Origin: Caulobacter sp. AP07
GTDB taxonomy: Bacteria > Pseudomonadota > Alphaproteobacteria > Caulobacterales > Caulobacteraceae
NCBI RefSeq assembly: GCF_000281955.1
Contig: NZ_AKKF01000167.1
Coordinates: forward strand, 1-64,000
DNA length: 64,000 nucleotides
Direction: 5' to 3'
This document shows, piece by piece, positions 19,381 through 27,658 of the stretch; the first letter of the stretch is position 1, and every line of letters starts with the position of its first letter. The translations under genes and the position numbers were made by a program. Under the pieces are notes generated by a model. It saw only the letters and a program-made list of their open reading frames with translations. It made no database searches and had not been told where the DNA came from.

Positions 19381-21708
19381 CTAGAACCTGTAGTTGGCCT
19401 GCACGCCCCAGGTCCGCCGCGGCCCGTAGATGGTCGGCGCCACATAGGTCTGGTTGAACGTGAAGACCCGTTGATCGTGATCGGTGATGTTGTCGACATA
19501 GGCGGCCAGTTCCCAGGTTCCGGTTTCCGGGCCGTAGGTGATGCGCGCATTGCCGATCGTTCGCGACGGATCTTGGGTCACCGCGACATTGAACGAGTCG
19601 AAGGCGTACTTGGAGCGGTAGCTCCAGTCGGTTCTGAGGCCGATGTCGCGGCCATTGCCGACGGGGAAGCTGTAGGACAGGGCGACGTTGCTCGTCCACG
19701 ACGGGGCATAGGGCAGCGGATTGCCCGACAGGTTGACGGGGAGGCCGGCGACCAGGGTCAGATAGTCGTTGTAGACGGCCTTGTTGTAGCCCACCGAGGT
19801 CGACAGGATCAGGCGTTCGGCCAGGGCGGCCTCGACTTCCAGTTCCGCGCCCTTGATCGAGGCCGAAGAGGCGTTGGAAAAGCCCAGGCCGGAAGTGTTC
19901 TGATTGGCCGTCTGGATCTGCATGTCCTTGTAGTCGGCCTTGTAGACGTCGCCGTTGACGCGCAGGCGGCCGCCGGCCCATTCGCTCTTGAAGCCGATTT
20001 CGCGCGAGGTCACGGTTTCGGGGCTGAGCGAGACATATTCGCTGGCCGAGCCGGCCGGGGCCGGGAAGAACCCACCCGAGCGGAAGCCCGTGCCGATCTT
20101 GGCGTAGATCAGCAGGTCGTCGGTGGGCTTGTAGTTGGCCGTCGCGTCCCAGGTCAGCTTGTTCCAGGTGTCCGCGCCGTAGAAGGTTTCGAACGTGTCG
20201 CCGAGCAAGGGCTCATACCGCGCCAGGCCGTAGCCCATGTCGAAATAGCGGTCGTCGATCACCCGGCCCGGATTGGCGAAGTTGAACAGCCTCAGCGCTC
20301 GGAAGTTGGAAGCCTTCTTGCGCTCGTGGGAATAGCGCAGACCCCCGATCAACGAAAACTGCTTGCTGACGTCGAAGGTCACCGAGCCGAAGGCGGCGCT
20401 GGTGCTCGTCGCGGACGTTCCGTCGTTCATCTGCACGTATTGGTCGGGTTGCGGCGAGCGCGTCGACAGCGAGCCCTGGACGGCGCGGATCCGGTCGTAT
20501 TGGTAGTAGAGACCCAGCACCGCGCGTAGCGGCTTGGTGACGGGCGTCGCCAGCCGCAGCTCCTGGCTGGCCTGGGTCTGGAAGCCGGTTTGATGGGAGT
20601 GGAAGAAGTCGCTGCCCAGCCCGTCGTCATTGGTCGCGGCCTTGTAGTGGCCCGACTGGGCGCCGGTGATCGAGGTCAGGACGTAGTCGCCCAGCGACTG
20701 CTCGATCTTCAGGGTGGCGCCGTAATTGTCCCATTTCTCATAGGTCGGGACCTCGGAATAGGTTTTCCGGCTGTCGCGGCTGATCGGCGAGGGTTGGCCG
20801 CTGGCGTTGCAGCCGAAATAGCCGGCGACGCCGGGATTGGAGCAGGGATCGCCGAAATAGCCTCGGGCGATATAGACGGGCCCATCGCCGTTGCTCTTCA
20901 GGGCATAGACCTTGAGGCTGACCTGGGTGTCGTCGGTCGGACGCCAGGCCACGATGACACGGCCGTTATAGCTGGTGTATTCGCCCAGCTTGCTGCCGTC
21001 GTAGAGGTTGTCGACATACGAGCCGCGATGGTCGATGCGGCCGCTGGCCCGCACCGCGAGCGTGTCGGAGATCGCCTTGTTGAACATGCCCTCCAGGCTG
21101 TAGCGCCGGTAGTCGCCGCCGGCGGCGTCCAGGGTGATGTAGCCTTCGTCCTTGAACTTCGGCGCGGCCGAGAAATAGTTGACCGAGCCGGCCGTGGTGT
21201 TCTTGCCAAACAGCGTGCCCTGCGGACCGCGCAGGACCTCGATGCGGTCCAGATCGAAAACCTGCGTGCCCACCCCGAACTGCGAGACCTGGTAGACGTC
21301 GTCGAGATAGAGGGCCGCGGGGCTGGAGGCTTCCAGGGCGAACGAGGTGCTGGTCTGCCCGCGGATCGAAACGTGGGTCTGGCCCCCGCCCAGGCCCTGA
21401 TCGACCATCAGGTTGGGCGCCAGGTTCGACAATTGCCGAGGATCGGTGATCCCGCGGGCGGCCAGCGCCTCGCCGCCGATCGCCGAGACCGCGATCGGAA
21501 CCTCCTGGACGTTGGTCGAGCGCCGCGTCGCGGTGACGATGACGTCCGGAAGCCAGGTCACATCGTCCTTCTGGCCCGCCGCCGGCGCGGCGGGCTGATC
21601 CTGGGCGGCCGCGACCGCCGGACCGGCCGCATGCGCCAGAGCGGCGTGCGAGGTGCAGAGCAGCAAAGCTAAAGCAACAGACTTGGTATGCCTTGAATAG
21701 AACATCAT
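19381..21708 (-). CDS. TonB-dependent outer-membrane receptor
   Basis: This 775-residue receptor has a signal peptide (ALALLLCTSHAALAHA), a TonB-box-like segment DVIVTATRRSTNVQEVPIAVS, a plug domain with VEVLRGPQGTLFGKNTT, and a beta-barrel ending in an aromatic residue (WGVQANYRF). It belongs to the large group that imports non-iron ligands in Caulobacterales and Sphingomonadales. Its place between Rieske oxygenase genes suggests uptake of their aromatic or methylated substrate. The start at 21708 is preferred because AAGGGGA lies eight bases upstream. Its closest analogue in the window is 49471-51783. Confidence 0.93.
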   Translation of the reverse strand: MMFYSRHTKSVALALLLCTSHAALAHAAGPAVAAAQDQPAAPAAGQKDDVTWLPDVIVTATRRSTNVQEVPIAVSAIGGEALAARGITDPRQLSNLAPNLMVDQGLGGGQTHVSIRGQTSTSFALEASSPAALYLDDVYQVSQFGVGTQVFDLDRIEVLRGPQGTLFGKNTTAGSVNYFSAAPKFKDEGYITLDAAGGDYRRYSLEGMFNKAISDTLAVRASGRIDHRGSYVDNLYDGSKLGEYTSYNGRVIVAWRPTDDTQVSLKVYALKSNGDGPVYIARGYFGDPCSNPGVAGYFGCNASGQPSPISRDSRKTYSEVPTYEKWDNYGATLKIEQSLGDYVLTSITGAQSGHYKAATNDDGLGSDFFHSHQTGFQTQASQELRLATPVTKPLRAVLGLYYQYDRIRAVQGSLSTRSPQPDQYVQMNDGTSATSTSAAFGSVTFDVSKQFSLIGGLRYSHERKKASNFRALRLFNFANPGRVIDDRYFDMGYGLARYEPLLGDTFETFYGADTWNKLTWDATANYKPTDDLLIYAKIGTGFRSGGFFPAPAGSASEYVSLSPETVTSREIGFKSEWAGGRLRVNGDVYKADYKDMQIQTANQNTSGLGFSNASSASIKGAELEVEAALAERLILSTSVGYNKAVYNDYLTLVAGLPVNLSGNPLPYAPSWTSNVALSYSFPVGNGRDIGLRTDWSYRSKYAFDSFNVAVTQDPSRTIGNARITYGPETGTWELAAYVDNITDHDQRVFTFNQTYVAPTIYGPRRTWGVQANYRF

Positions 21709-21762
21709 ATTCCGTCCCCTTATTGTTGATTGTTTTAGCATTCGCCGAAGCTCTACGAAGTA

Positions 21763-22938
21763 TTATTCGGCTGCGATCCGCTCCGAATTCTCGACCAGCA
21801 TGTGGTCGAGCCACCAGTTGTGGAACTGGTGGAGCGGCTTCTCCATGTGCGACAGGCGTCCCTGCGTGACGAAGCGGGACTGAACGCCGCGACCGACCCC
21901 GGTGCAGACGCTGATGTCTTCCAGCAGCACCGGTTCGATAAAGCTGCCGAACAACTTCACATCGTCGAGGATGTCCGGCTTCTGGCTGCTGCCCTTGGGC
22001 AGCAGCACGTGCCAGACGAGCTCGTGCTCGTTCTCGTTCTTGATGTTGAAGTCCAGAAAGATCGGCGTGGCCGGATCCGTCAGGGCGTGCATGTAAGGGT
22101 AGACGTTGAACACCATCACGCGCCGCAGAAACGCGTCGGGCATGTCGGCGTGAGGCGGCGTGAAGGTCTTGATGTGCTCGCCCTTTTCCTCGGGCAGGAA
22201 GAAGGCGCTGTAGGGACCGTTCGCGTCGAGATATTCGGCCAGGGCGGCGGGAAAGCCCTTCTCGGCGGTGTTGGTGTGCACCCAGGGCTGGTGATAGGCC
22301 TCGCTGAAGTTTTCCAGCGAGATCTTCCAGTTCCACGGCACGGTGGAGCGCCGCATCTCGAAGGCTTCCATGTCTTCGTAGCGATAGGGCGCGACGAGCG
22401 GCTCGAACTCGACCATCTGCTCGGCCAGCGACTGGGCGTCGGCGTCGAAATTGACGAACACGAAGCCGTGCCAGACCTCGTGGCGAAACTCCGGCAACTT
22501 GATTTCGCGACGGGCGAAATCCTCGGCCTGGTCCATGAACGGTGCGGCCAGGAGCTGGCCGTCCAGGCCATAGGTCCAGCCGTGATACGGGCAGATGATC
22601 CGGTTGCCCTTGCACTGACCCTCGCCGTCGACCAGCGTGGTGTTGCGATGGCGGCAGACGTTGGACATCACCCGGATTTCACCTTCGCGGCCGCGCAGCG
22701 CCATGATCGCCTCGCCCGCCAGCTGACGGGAGACGAAGCTGCCCGGCTCACGGATCTGGCTGATGTGGCAGACCGGCAGCCAGGTCCTGGCGAAGATCCG
22801 TTCCTTCTCGAGGCGGAAGATTTCCGGATCGCTGTAGACGGTGGCCGGCAGGAGCGAGGCGCGGGACAGGGGCGCGCGGACCGCCGCGATCTGGGCCGCC
22901 GTCAGACCGGTGCCGTGGGACTGCGAAACTGAGGACAT
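21763..22938 (-). CDS. Rieske [2Fe-2S] aromatic ring-hydroxylating oxygenase, alpha subunit
   Basis: This 391-residue protein has Rieske ligands C95, H97, C116 and H119 (CRHRN...CPYHGW) and a C-terminal SRPBCC-type catalytic domain with SEAYHQPWVH as the iron region. It is the first gene of the operon, 54 bp ahead of the TonB receptor gene. It is paralogous to 47116-48300: both share AYHQP(W/Y)VH and the closing SRF-x-x-QG-x-x-S-x-MEK-x-(L/V)HQFH. No beta-subunit gene of classical type is adjacent, so it may be a homotrimeric enzyme. Upstream there is a weak cluster motif. The substrate is unknown. Confidence 0.9.
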   Translation of the reverse strand: MSSVSQSHGTGLTAAQIAAVRAPLSRASLLPATVYSDPEIFRLEKERIFARTWLPVCHISQIREPGSFVSRQLAGEAIMALRGREGEIRVMSNVCRHRNTTLVDGEGQCKGNRIICPYHGWTYGLDGQLLAAPFMDQAEDFARREIKLPEFRHEVWHGFVFVNFDADAQSLAEQMVEFEPLVAPYRYEDMEAFEMRRSTVPWNWKISLENFSEAYHQPWVHTNTAEKGFPAALAEYLDANGPYSAFFLPEEKGEHIKTFTPPHADMPDAFLRRVMVFNVYPYMHALTDPATPIFLDFNIKNENEHELVWHVLLPKGSSQKPDILDDVKLFGSFIEPVLLEDISVCTGVGRGVQSRFVTQGRLSHMEKPLHQFHNWWLDHMLVENSERIAAE

Positions 22939-23007
22939 TTTGGGCTTCCTAACCTGCAGAGCGGGTGTTCTTGATCTGCAGCATGGGCGCCCGGCGCCGA
23001 TCTCACG

Positions 23008-23025
23008 ATACCCTTGTGAAGCGAC
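23008..23025. promoter_or_regulatory. Cluster motif copy 5 (degenerate right half)
   Basis: ATACCCTTGTGAAGCGAC keeps ACCC-TTGTG but has AAGCGAC instead of RGGGAC. It lies 70 bp upstream of the Rieske/TonB operon start at 22938, the only plausible position for its promoter. Confidence 0.45.
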
Positions 23026-23047
23026 AGCCGGGGCCTGGCGGCCCGGG

Positions 23048-24511
23048 TCAGGCCCGGTCGGCGGGATGTCGCTCGGCGAAGCCGAGCGCGGCGGCGAGCC
23101 GTTCGGCGACCCGAATGGCCCGATAGTCCTGCAGGTAGGGCGCGGTCACCTGCAGGCCGATCGGCAGGCCGTCATCGGTGAAGCCGGCCGGGAAAACCAC
23201 GCCGGGCAGGTTGGCCAGGGCCTGGTGCGCGGCCCAGAACAGCTGATCGCGGCCCATATGGCTTTGGCCGTTGATGGTGATGGTGCGGCCAAAATAGTTC
23301 GGGCCGTGCTCGATGGCCGGCAGGCCGATGATCGGCGACAACATGATGTCGTACCGCTCGAAATATTCGGCCCATTTGACCCGGATCTCGCCGCGCAACT
23401 GGCTGTCCTGAACGAAGTCGGCGAAGGAGCAGAGGACGCCGCGCGTGCGCTGGACGTCGCTGTCGTTGACGCCCGCCTGATCGTAGGCGTCCAGGGTCTT
23501 GCGCAGCGCCTCGCGCTGGTCGGGCGGCGTGCCCGCCCCGGTGATCGCGCCGCCCATCCGGATATAGAGATCATAGGCGGCTTGAACGTCGAAATCGGGC
23601 TTGGCGGCCTGTTGCTGGGTCAGGCCGGCGACCTTCAGCGCTTCGAGCGCCCGCTCGAGCACCACGCTGACGGCCCTGTCGACCGGCGCGATCTCATCGT
23701 CCATCCAGAGCGCGACCCTGAGCGCGCCCAGGTCGGTGATCGGCGCGTCCGGCAACTCCGGCTTGGAGACCCAGCCAAAGCGCGGCTCGCCCCCGCGCAC
23801 GATGTCGAACGCCAACCGCAGATCGCGGGCGCTGCGCGCCATGGGTCCGGGCGTGCCGATCTCGTCGACGGTCAGGGAGCCCGGCATGCCGGGGATATGG
23901 CCGATGCCGGAGATCGTCCCCCAACTGGGACGCATGCCAAACACGTTGTTGTAGTGGGCGGGGTTGCGGCTGGACCCGCCAAAGTCGCTGCCCAGTTCCA
24001 GGCTCGTCAGCCCGGCGGCCAGGGCGACGGCGCTACCGCCCGAAGATCCGCCGGCGATCCGGCTGGGATCCCAGGCGTTGCCGGTCACGCCATGCAACGG
24101 GTTGTCGGTCGCCAGGTCGGCGGCGAACACCGGGACGTTGGTCTTGCCGAAGATGATCGCGCCGGCGTCAAGCAGACGCTGGACGGGGGTGGCGTTCTGC
24201 GTGGGCCGGTGATCCTTCAGGAACGGCGATCCCGCCGTGCAGGGCATGCCGACCACCTCGAAGGTGTCCTTGATGGTGATCGGCACGCCGTGCAGCGGTC
24301 CCCAAAGCTCGCCGCGCGCCAGGGCCGCGTCGGCCTGGGCGGCCCGGGCCCGCGCGCCGGTCTCGTCGAGGGCGACGATGCAGTTGAGGATCGGATTGAT
24401 GCGGGCGACCCGCTCCAGATAGTGCTCCAGGACCGCGGCGGCCGTGACCTGCCCCGTCCGGATGCGTTCGGCGATCTCGGTCGCGTCCAGCCAATGAAGC
24501 GCCTCGTCCAT
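23048..24511 (-). CDS. Amidase (amidase-signature family)
   Basis: This 487-residue enzyme has the Ser-cisSer-Lys triad: K81 (TIKDTF), S156 (GGSSGGSA) and nucleophile S180 (GSDFGGS), with the normal spacing of 24 residues between the two serines. The usual signature continues as SSRNPA instead of SIRxPA, a small deviation. Amidase-signature enzymes hydrolyse amides, aryl amides or carbamates, and the substrate cannot be read from sequence. Its gene is divergent from an MFS carrier over a spacer with a good cluster motif. Cleavage of an amide-linked aromatic substrate before oxidation is a reasonable inference. Confidence 0.92.
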   Translation of the reverse strand: MDEALHWLDATEIAERIRTGQVTAAAVLEHYLERVARINPILNCIVALDETGARARAAQADAALARGELWGPLHGVPITIKDTFEVVGMPCTAGSPFLKDHRPTQNATPVQRLLDAGAIIFGKTNVPVFAADLATDNPLHGVTGNAWDPSRIAGGSSGGSAVALAAGLTSLELGSDFGGSSRNPAHYNNVFGMRPSWGTISGIGHIPGMPGSLTVDEIGTPGPMARSARDLRLAFDIVRGGEPRFGWVSKPELPDAPITDLGALRVALWMDDEIAPVDRAVSVVLERALEALKVAGLTQQQAAKPDFDVQAAYDLYIRMGGAITGAGTPPDQREALRKTLDAYDQAGVNDSDVQRTRGVLCSFADFVQDSQLRGEIRVKWAEYFERYDIMLSPIIGLPAIEHGPNYFGRTITINGQSHMGRDQLFWAAHQALANLPGVVFPAGFTDDGLPIGLQVTAPYLQDYRAIRVAERLAAALGFAERHPADRA

Positions 24512-24620
24512 GCTTGGATCTCCCTGAAGAAAATGCGGTCCGCTCCAAGAGCGACCTGGGTGGGCGGGCGATCGTCCGCCGCCTTGGCGGTGACTGTTTC
24601 CGAGCCAGGCCTAACAAGCA

Positions 24621-24638
24621 GTCCCCTTGTAGAGGGAC
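24621..24638. promoter_or_regulatory. Cluster motif copy 6
   Basis: GTCCCCTTGTAGAGGGAC is a strong inverted repeat (arms GTCCCC and GGGAC). It lies in the amidase/MFS divergent spacer, 110 bp from the amidase start and 134 bp from the MFS start. It shares its TTGT centre with copy 5. Confidence 0.65.
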
Positions 24639-24771
24639 GCGCGCGGCCAGATCGCCGGACGGCGAATCCTTCCGCTCGCGGGTCAGGGGCTCCCGCAGCT
24701 TGTCATACTTGGAGGTTACGAGGCCGCTTCGACACCCGTGTTATCGGAGAGCGTTGATCCCGGAGTTCACG

Positions 24772-25971
24772 ATGAGCCTTTCGCCCGCCGCCGTTTCACG
24801 CCTGACGCATCTTCGCTGTTTCATCGCTGCGGCGACGGGAACCTGCATCGCCAGCAGCACCTCGTGGATGCAGCCGCTGATCTTTCAGTATCTCGCCAGC
24901 GACAAGCACCTGCACGAGGCCACAGCCGGCTTGATGCTGACCGTCGAGATGGGCGCGATGGCGACGGGCGCCATGCTGGCGGCGCGCTTCGTGCCCCGCG
25001 TTCTGGCCCAAAGGTCGGCGATCATCGGTCTCGTCCTGGCCGCGGTCGGCTCCCTGGCGACCATCTACGCCGATCAGATCTGGTTGCTTTTCGTGTCGCG
25101 ACTTCTGGTGGGCCTGGGCTTTGGCTCCACCGTGATGATCTCCAACATCGTTGCCGCCAATTTCAAGGATCCCGACAAGGCTCTGGCGCAGTTTGGCGTC
25201 ATGAACCTGGTCTTCGGCGGGATCCTGGTCGGGCTCTACCCGCTCGTGGGCCACCTGATCCCCGCCGCGACGCCCTTCACCATGATCTTCGGCGTGATCC
25301 TGGTCTTGGGGCCGGTGCTGCTGATCCTGCCGCCGATGGCCAGCTTCGACAGGGCCGCGGAGATGAGCGTGCCTCACGCCCACGAGACCACGCGCCGCGC
25401 GGCCAAGTTCAACACCCTGTTGCTGATCCTCGTGACCGCGATCGTGGTCCTGGCCAGCGGTGCGGTCTGGGGTCTGTACGCGGTGATCGGCGAGCAGATC
25501 GGCATGGCGCCGGCCGTGGTCAACGCGGCGATTTCCTTCGCGATCTTCTCGTCCATCGTGGGCGTGGCCGCGCCGGCCCTGTTTGGCAACCGCTTCGGCC
25601 GTTCGGCGCCGTTCACCCTGGCCATGGTCGCGATCGCCGGGGCCATCTACGTCCTGACCTCCCATCCCAGCGAACTGATGTTTCGGGTCGCCGTCTGCAT
25701 CAACATCAGTGCGATCTATTTCATGATGCCCTATCTGAGCGGCGCGGCGATCGTTTTGGACGGCGGTGGAAAGGCGGCGGGCTATGTCAGCAGCGCCTTC
25801 TTCTACGCCACCGCGCTGGGGCCGTTCGTCGGCGGCCTGGCCTTGTCGACGGTCGGTCTGGGGATCATCGGCGAGATCATGGTGGTGCTGACCATGCTGG
25901 TGATCGGGATCTTCATCTATGTGGACCGCTCGACCAAAATCCATCTTGCGCAGCCCTTGCCGGCCGAGTAG
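24772..25971 (+). CDS. Major facilitator superfamily transporter
   Basis: This 399-residue membrane protein has about 12 hydrophobic segments and an MFS-like loop (ARFVPRVLAQR) after the second segment. The ATG at 24772 has GGAG six bases upstream. It is clearly related to the protein at 61389-62555: both have an N-terminal CIAS/CAAN...WMQP(L/I), a conserved SN-x-VA-x-F-x-DPDKA-x-A loop and the same length. The pair form a subgroup found next to Rieske genes here. It is probably a proton-driven aromatic acid or metabolite carrier; the direction is unknown. Confidence 0.88.
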   Translation: MSLSPAAVSRLTHLRCFIAAATGTCIASSTSWMQPLIFQYLASDKHLHEATAGLMLTVEMGAMATGAMLAARFVPRVLAQRSAIIGLVLAAVGSLATIYADQIWLLFVSRLLVGLGFGSTVMISNIVAANFKDPDKALAQFGVMNLVFGGILVGLYPLVGHLIPAATPFTMIFGVILVLGPVLLILPPMASFDRAAEMSVPHAHETTRRAAKFNTLLLILVTAIVVLASGAVWGLYAVIGEQIGMAPAVVNAAISFAIFSSIVGVAAPALFGNRFGRSAPFTLAMVAIAGAIYVLTSHPSELMFRVAVCINISAIYFMMPYLSGAAIVLDGGGKAAGYVSSAFFYATALGPFVGGLALSTVGLGIIGEIMVVLTMLVIGIFIYVDRSTKIHLAQPLPAE

Positions 25972-26028
25972 CGCCGGCCTTCGATCTCGGCGGCTGCCAG
26001 CGGATGCGAAGCACGATAAGGCGGACAC

Positions 26029-26460
26029 ATGCCTGTTTCCCTGCTCCTCGCCGCCGCGATCATCGCTTGCAACGCGCCCAAGGTTCATGACGGCGACACG
26101 CTGCGCTGCGGGTCTGAAAGTGTTCGGCTGTTCGGCGTCGACGCCCCGGAAGTCCGCCGCGGCGCGACGCCGGCCGAACCCCTGGCCTATGAGGCGCGTG
26201 ACGAACTCGTGCGCCTGACGCGAGGACGGGCCGGCTACCGCTTCGTCGACAGGGACCGCTACGGCCGGTTCGTGGGTCGATGCTGGTCGGACGCGTCGCC
26301 TGACCTGAACGCGGCGCTGATCCGATCGGGCTACGCCACCGAGTATCGCCGCTACAGCAAAGGCCTGTATTCGGCAGCGGAGGCGAAGGCCCGCGCCGAG
26401 GGCCGGGGTGCGTGGGCCGCCCCCCAGCCCGTTCAGCCGAAACAACCCGTCACGCCCTGA
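26029..26460 (+). CDS. Secreted thermonuclease-family (SNase-like) protein
   Basis: This 143-residue protein has a short hydrophobic N terminus (VSLLLAAAIIAC) and the staphylococcal-nuclease fold motifs: calcium-binding HDGDTLRC (D21), RLFGVDAPE (R33, E41) and DRDRYGRFVGRCW with the second active-site Arg. It ends in a proline-rich tail. Such nucleases cut DNA or RNA in the periplasm or outside the cell. It is 57 bp after the MFS gene, but no functional link is apparent. The family is clear; activity is likely since key residues are present. Confidence 0.88.
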   Translation: MPVSLLLAAAIIACNAPKVHDGDTLRCGSESVRLFGVDAPEVRRGATPAEPLAYEARDELVRLTRGRAGYRFVDRDRYGRFVGRCWSDASPDLNAALIRSGYATEYRRYSKGLYSAAEAKARAEGRGAWAAPQPVQPKQPVTP

Positions 26461-26549
26461 CCCACGAATTCGTGAGGGCGACGGCCGCCGACCAATCCGG
26501 ACCCAAGGCGTTATCGACCGCGAGACTGGACGAGGACGGGAGACCCAGC

Positions 26550-26738
26550 ATGATCGAGCGGACCTTCGAGCCCGGAGAACAGGTGCTGCGCACGGGCGCG
26601 GACCTGCCCCATCTCGGCGTTTTCAACGGCCAGGTTTACGAGGTCGAGGACTTCGCACGCCACCATGCCGAGGGTCTCTATGTCCGGGGCGTGCCCGAGG
26701 GTCTGGACCCGGCCAGTTTCCAGCCGCTCGAAATCTAG
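26550..26738 (+). CDS. Small hypothetical protein
   Basis: This 62-residue acidic protein is predicted from an ATG at 26550 with GGGAG nine bases upstream. It contains a compact beta-type sequence (LGVFNGQVYEVEDFARHHAEGLYVRGVPEGLDP) with no signal or membrane segment. It is not recognised as a known family. Codon use is normal for the window, so it is more convincing than a random frame. Confidence 0.5.
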   Translation: MIERTFEPGEQVLRTGADLPHLGVFNGQVYEVEDFARHHAEGLYVRGVPEGLDPASFQPLEI

Positions 26739-26743
26739 CGCTC

Positions 26744-26887
26744 GCGATCTGGACGGCAACGGCCGACGGATTTCGTTTTGAGAACCTGATCTACGAATAT
26801 GATGCGGGAAAGATCCGCTGGGTCTGGTCCGTCATCGACCAGGCCGCGATGGATCTCAGCTTGCGCGTCGGGAGGGCTGAGCCGTTA
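26744..26887 (+). pseudogene. Possible remnant of a SnoaL/ester-cyclase-like gene
   Basis: A reading frame without its own start encodes a segment (residues such as FRFENLIYEYDAGKIRW followed by VWSVIDQAAM) that resembles the C-terminal end of SnoaL-like/ester-cyclase proteins. The frame before it and after it is not coding-like. This is best read as a decayed fragment, but the match is by eye only. The rest of the 26739-26965 gap shows no other gene. Confidence 0.3.
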
Positions 26888-26965
26888 CGGCACCGCCAAC
26901 ACCATCGTCCTGGGAGCCACCGCCACACCGCCGTCCGGGCTGGACTGGAGGCCAGGGCGCGAGCG

Positions 26966-27520
26966 TCAACCTCGCCCCGCGCCTGCGATGAAGCTGGCCA
27001 TCACCAAGCGGCGCAGGCTTGAAGGATCGGCGCTGCTCTCTTGGCTCAGCGTCCCGGCCGCCATCAGCAGAGCATCGTAGGTTCGCAGCAGCCAGTCGGC
27101 TCCAAGATCGTCCCGAAAGGCTCCGGTCGCCTGGCCACGACGGAAAAAGCCGATCATGCGTGCGCGATAGTCGTCCATGACCGGGTCGGCGGGCGGCATC
27201 TGTCCCGGACGAGGCCGCGGCGCGCCCTCCTCGATCCAGAAACTGTAGAGCGCCGCGTCCTCCAGGAAATCGAGGGTCAGGGCGGCCAGAACCTGTTGTG
27301 GATCGCCATCGGCCAGGCCCGCCGCGTCGAGCGCGCGCGCGGTGGCCAGATGGGCTTCCTGGCGCAGCAAGTCCAACAAGGCCTCGCGCGAGGCGGCTAC
27401 CCGATAGAGGGTCCTGCGGCTGATGCCGGCGTGCGGGGCTAGGTCCTGATAGGTCGCGCCGGGATGGTCGACCAGGGCCCGGGCCAAACCACGGATCAAT
27501 TCTGTTCGCTTTCGCGTCAC
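26966..27520 (-). CDS. TetR-family transcriptional regulator
   Basis: This 184-residue protein has an N-terminal TetR helix-turn-helix (ATYQDLAPHAGISRRTLYRVAASREALLDLL at about 22-52) and a variable helical ligand domain. The start is GTG at 27520; the nearby ATG at 27525 runs straight into a stop. It is divergent from the Rieske gene at 27659, and a perfect palindrome lies between them, so it most likely represses that gene and itself. The ligand is unknown, probably the Rieske substrate or product. Confidence 0.88.
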   Translation of the reverse strand: MTRKRTELIRGLARALVDHPGATYQDLAPHAGISRRTLYRVAASREALLDLLRQEAHLATARALDAAGLADGDPQQVLAALTLDFLEDAALYSFWIEEGAPRPRPGQMPPADPVMDDYRARMIGFFRRGQATGAFRDDLGADWLLRTYDALLMAAGTLSQESSADPSSLRRLVMASFIAGAGRG

Positions 27521-27596
27521 GCCATTCCCGCCTTGCGGCCTCGCTCGCCGCGAGAGCTATCGGTTCGCCCCGCGACTGTCACTGGCCCGTTGAATA

Positions 27597-27614
27597 TGGC
27601 ACATAAATGTGCCA
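27597..27614. promoter_or_regulatory. Perfect inverted repeat TGGCACAT-AA-ATGTGCCA, TetR operator
   Basis: Eight-base arms (TGGCACAT/ATGTGCCA) surround a 2-bp centre in the TetR/Rieske divergent spacer, 45 bp before the Rieske start. Its size and symmetry fit a TetR dimer site. No other copy was noticed in the window. Confidence 0.75.
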
Positions 27615-27658
27615 TTTTAAGGTTCACCTTTTCACCTTCAATGGATCGGAAGCCATCC

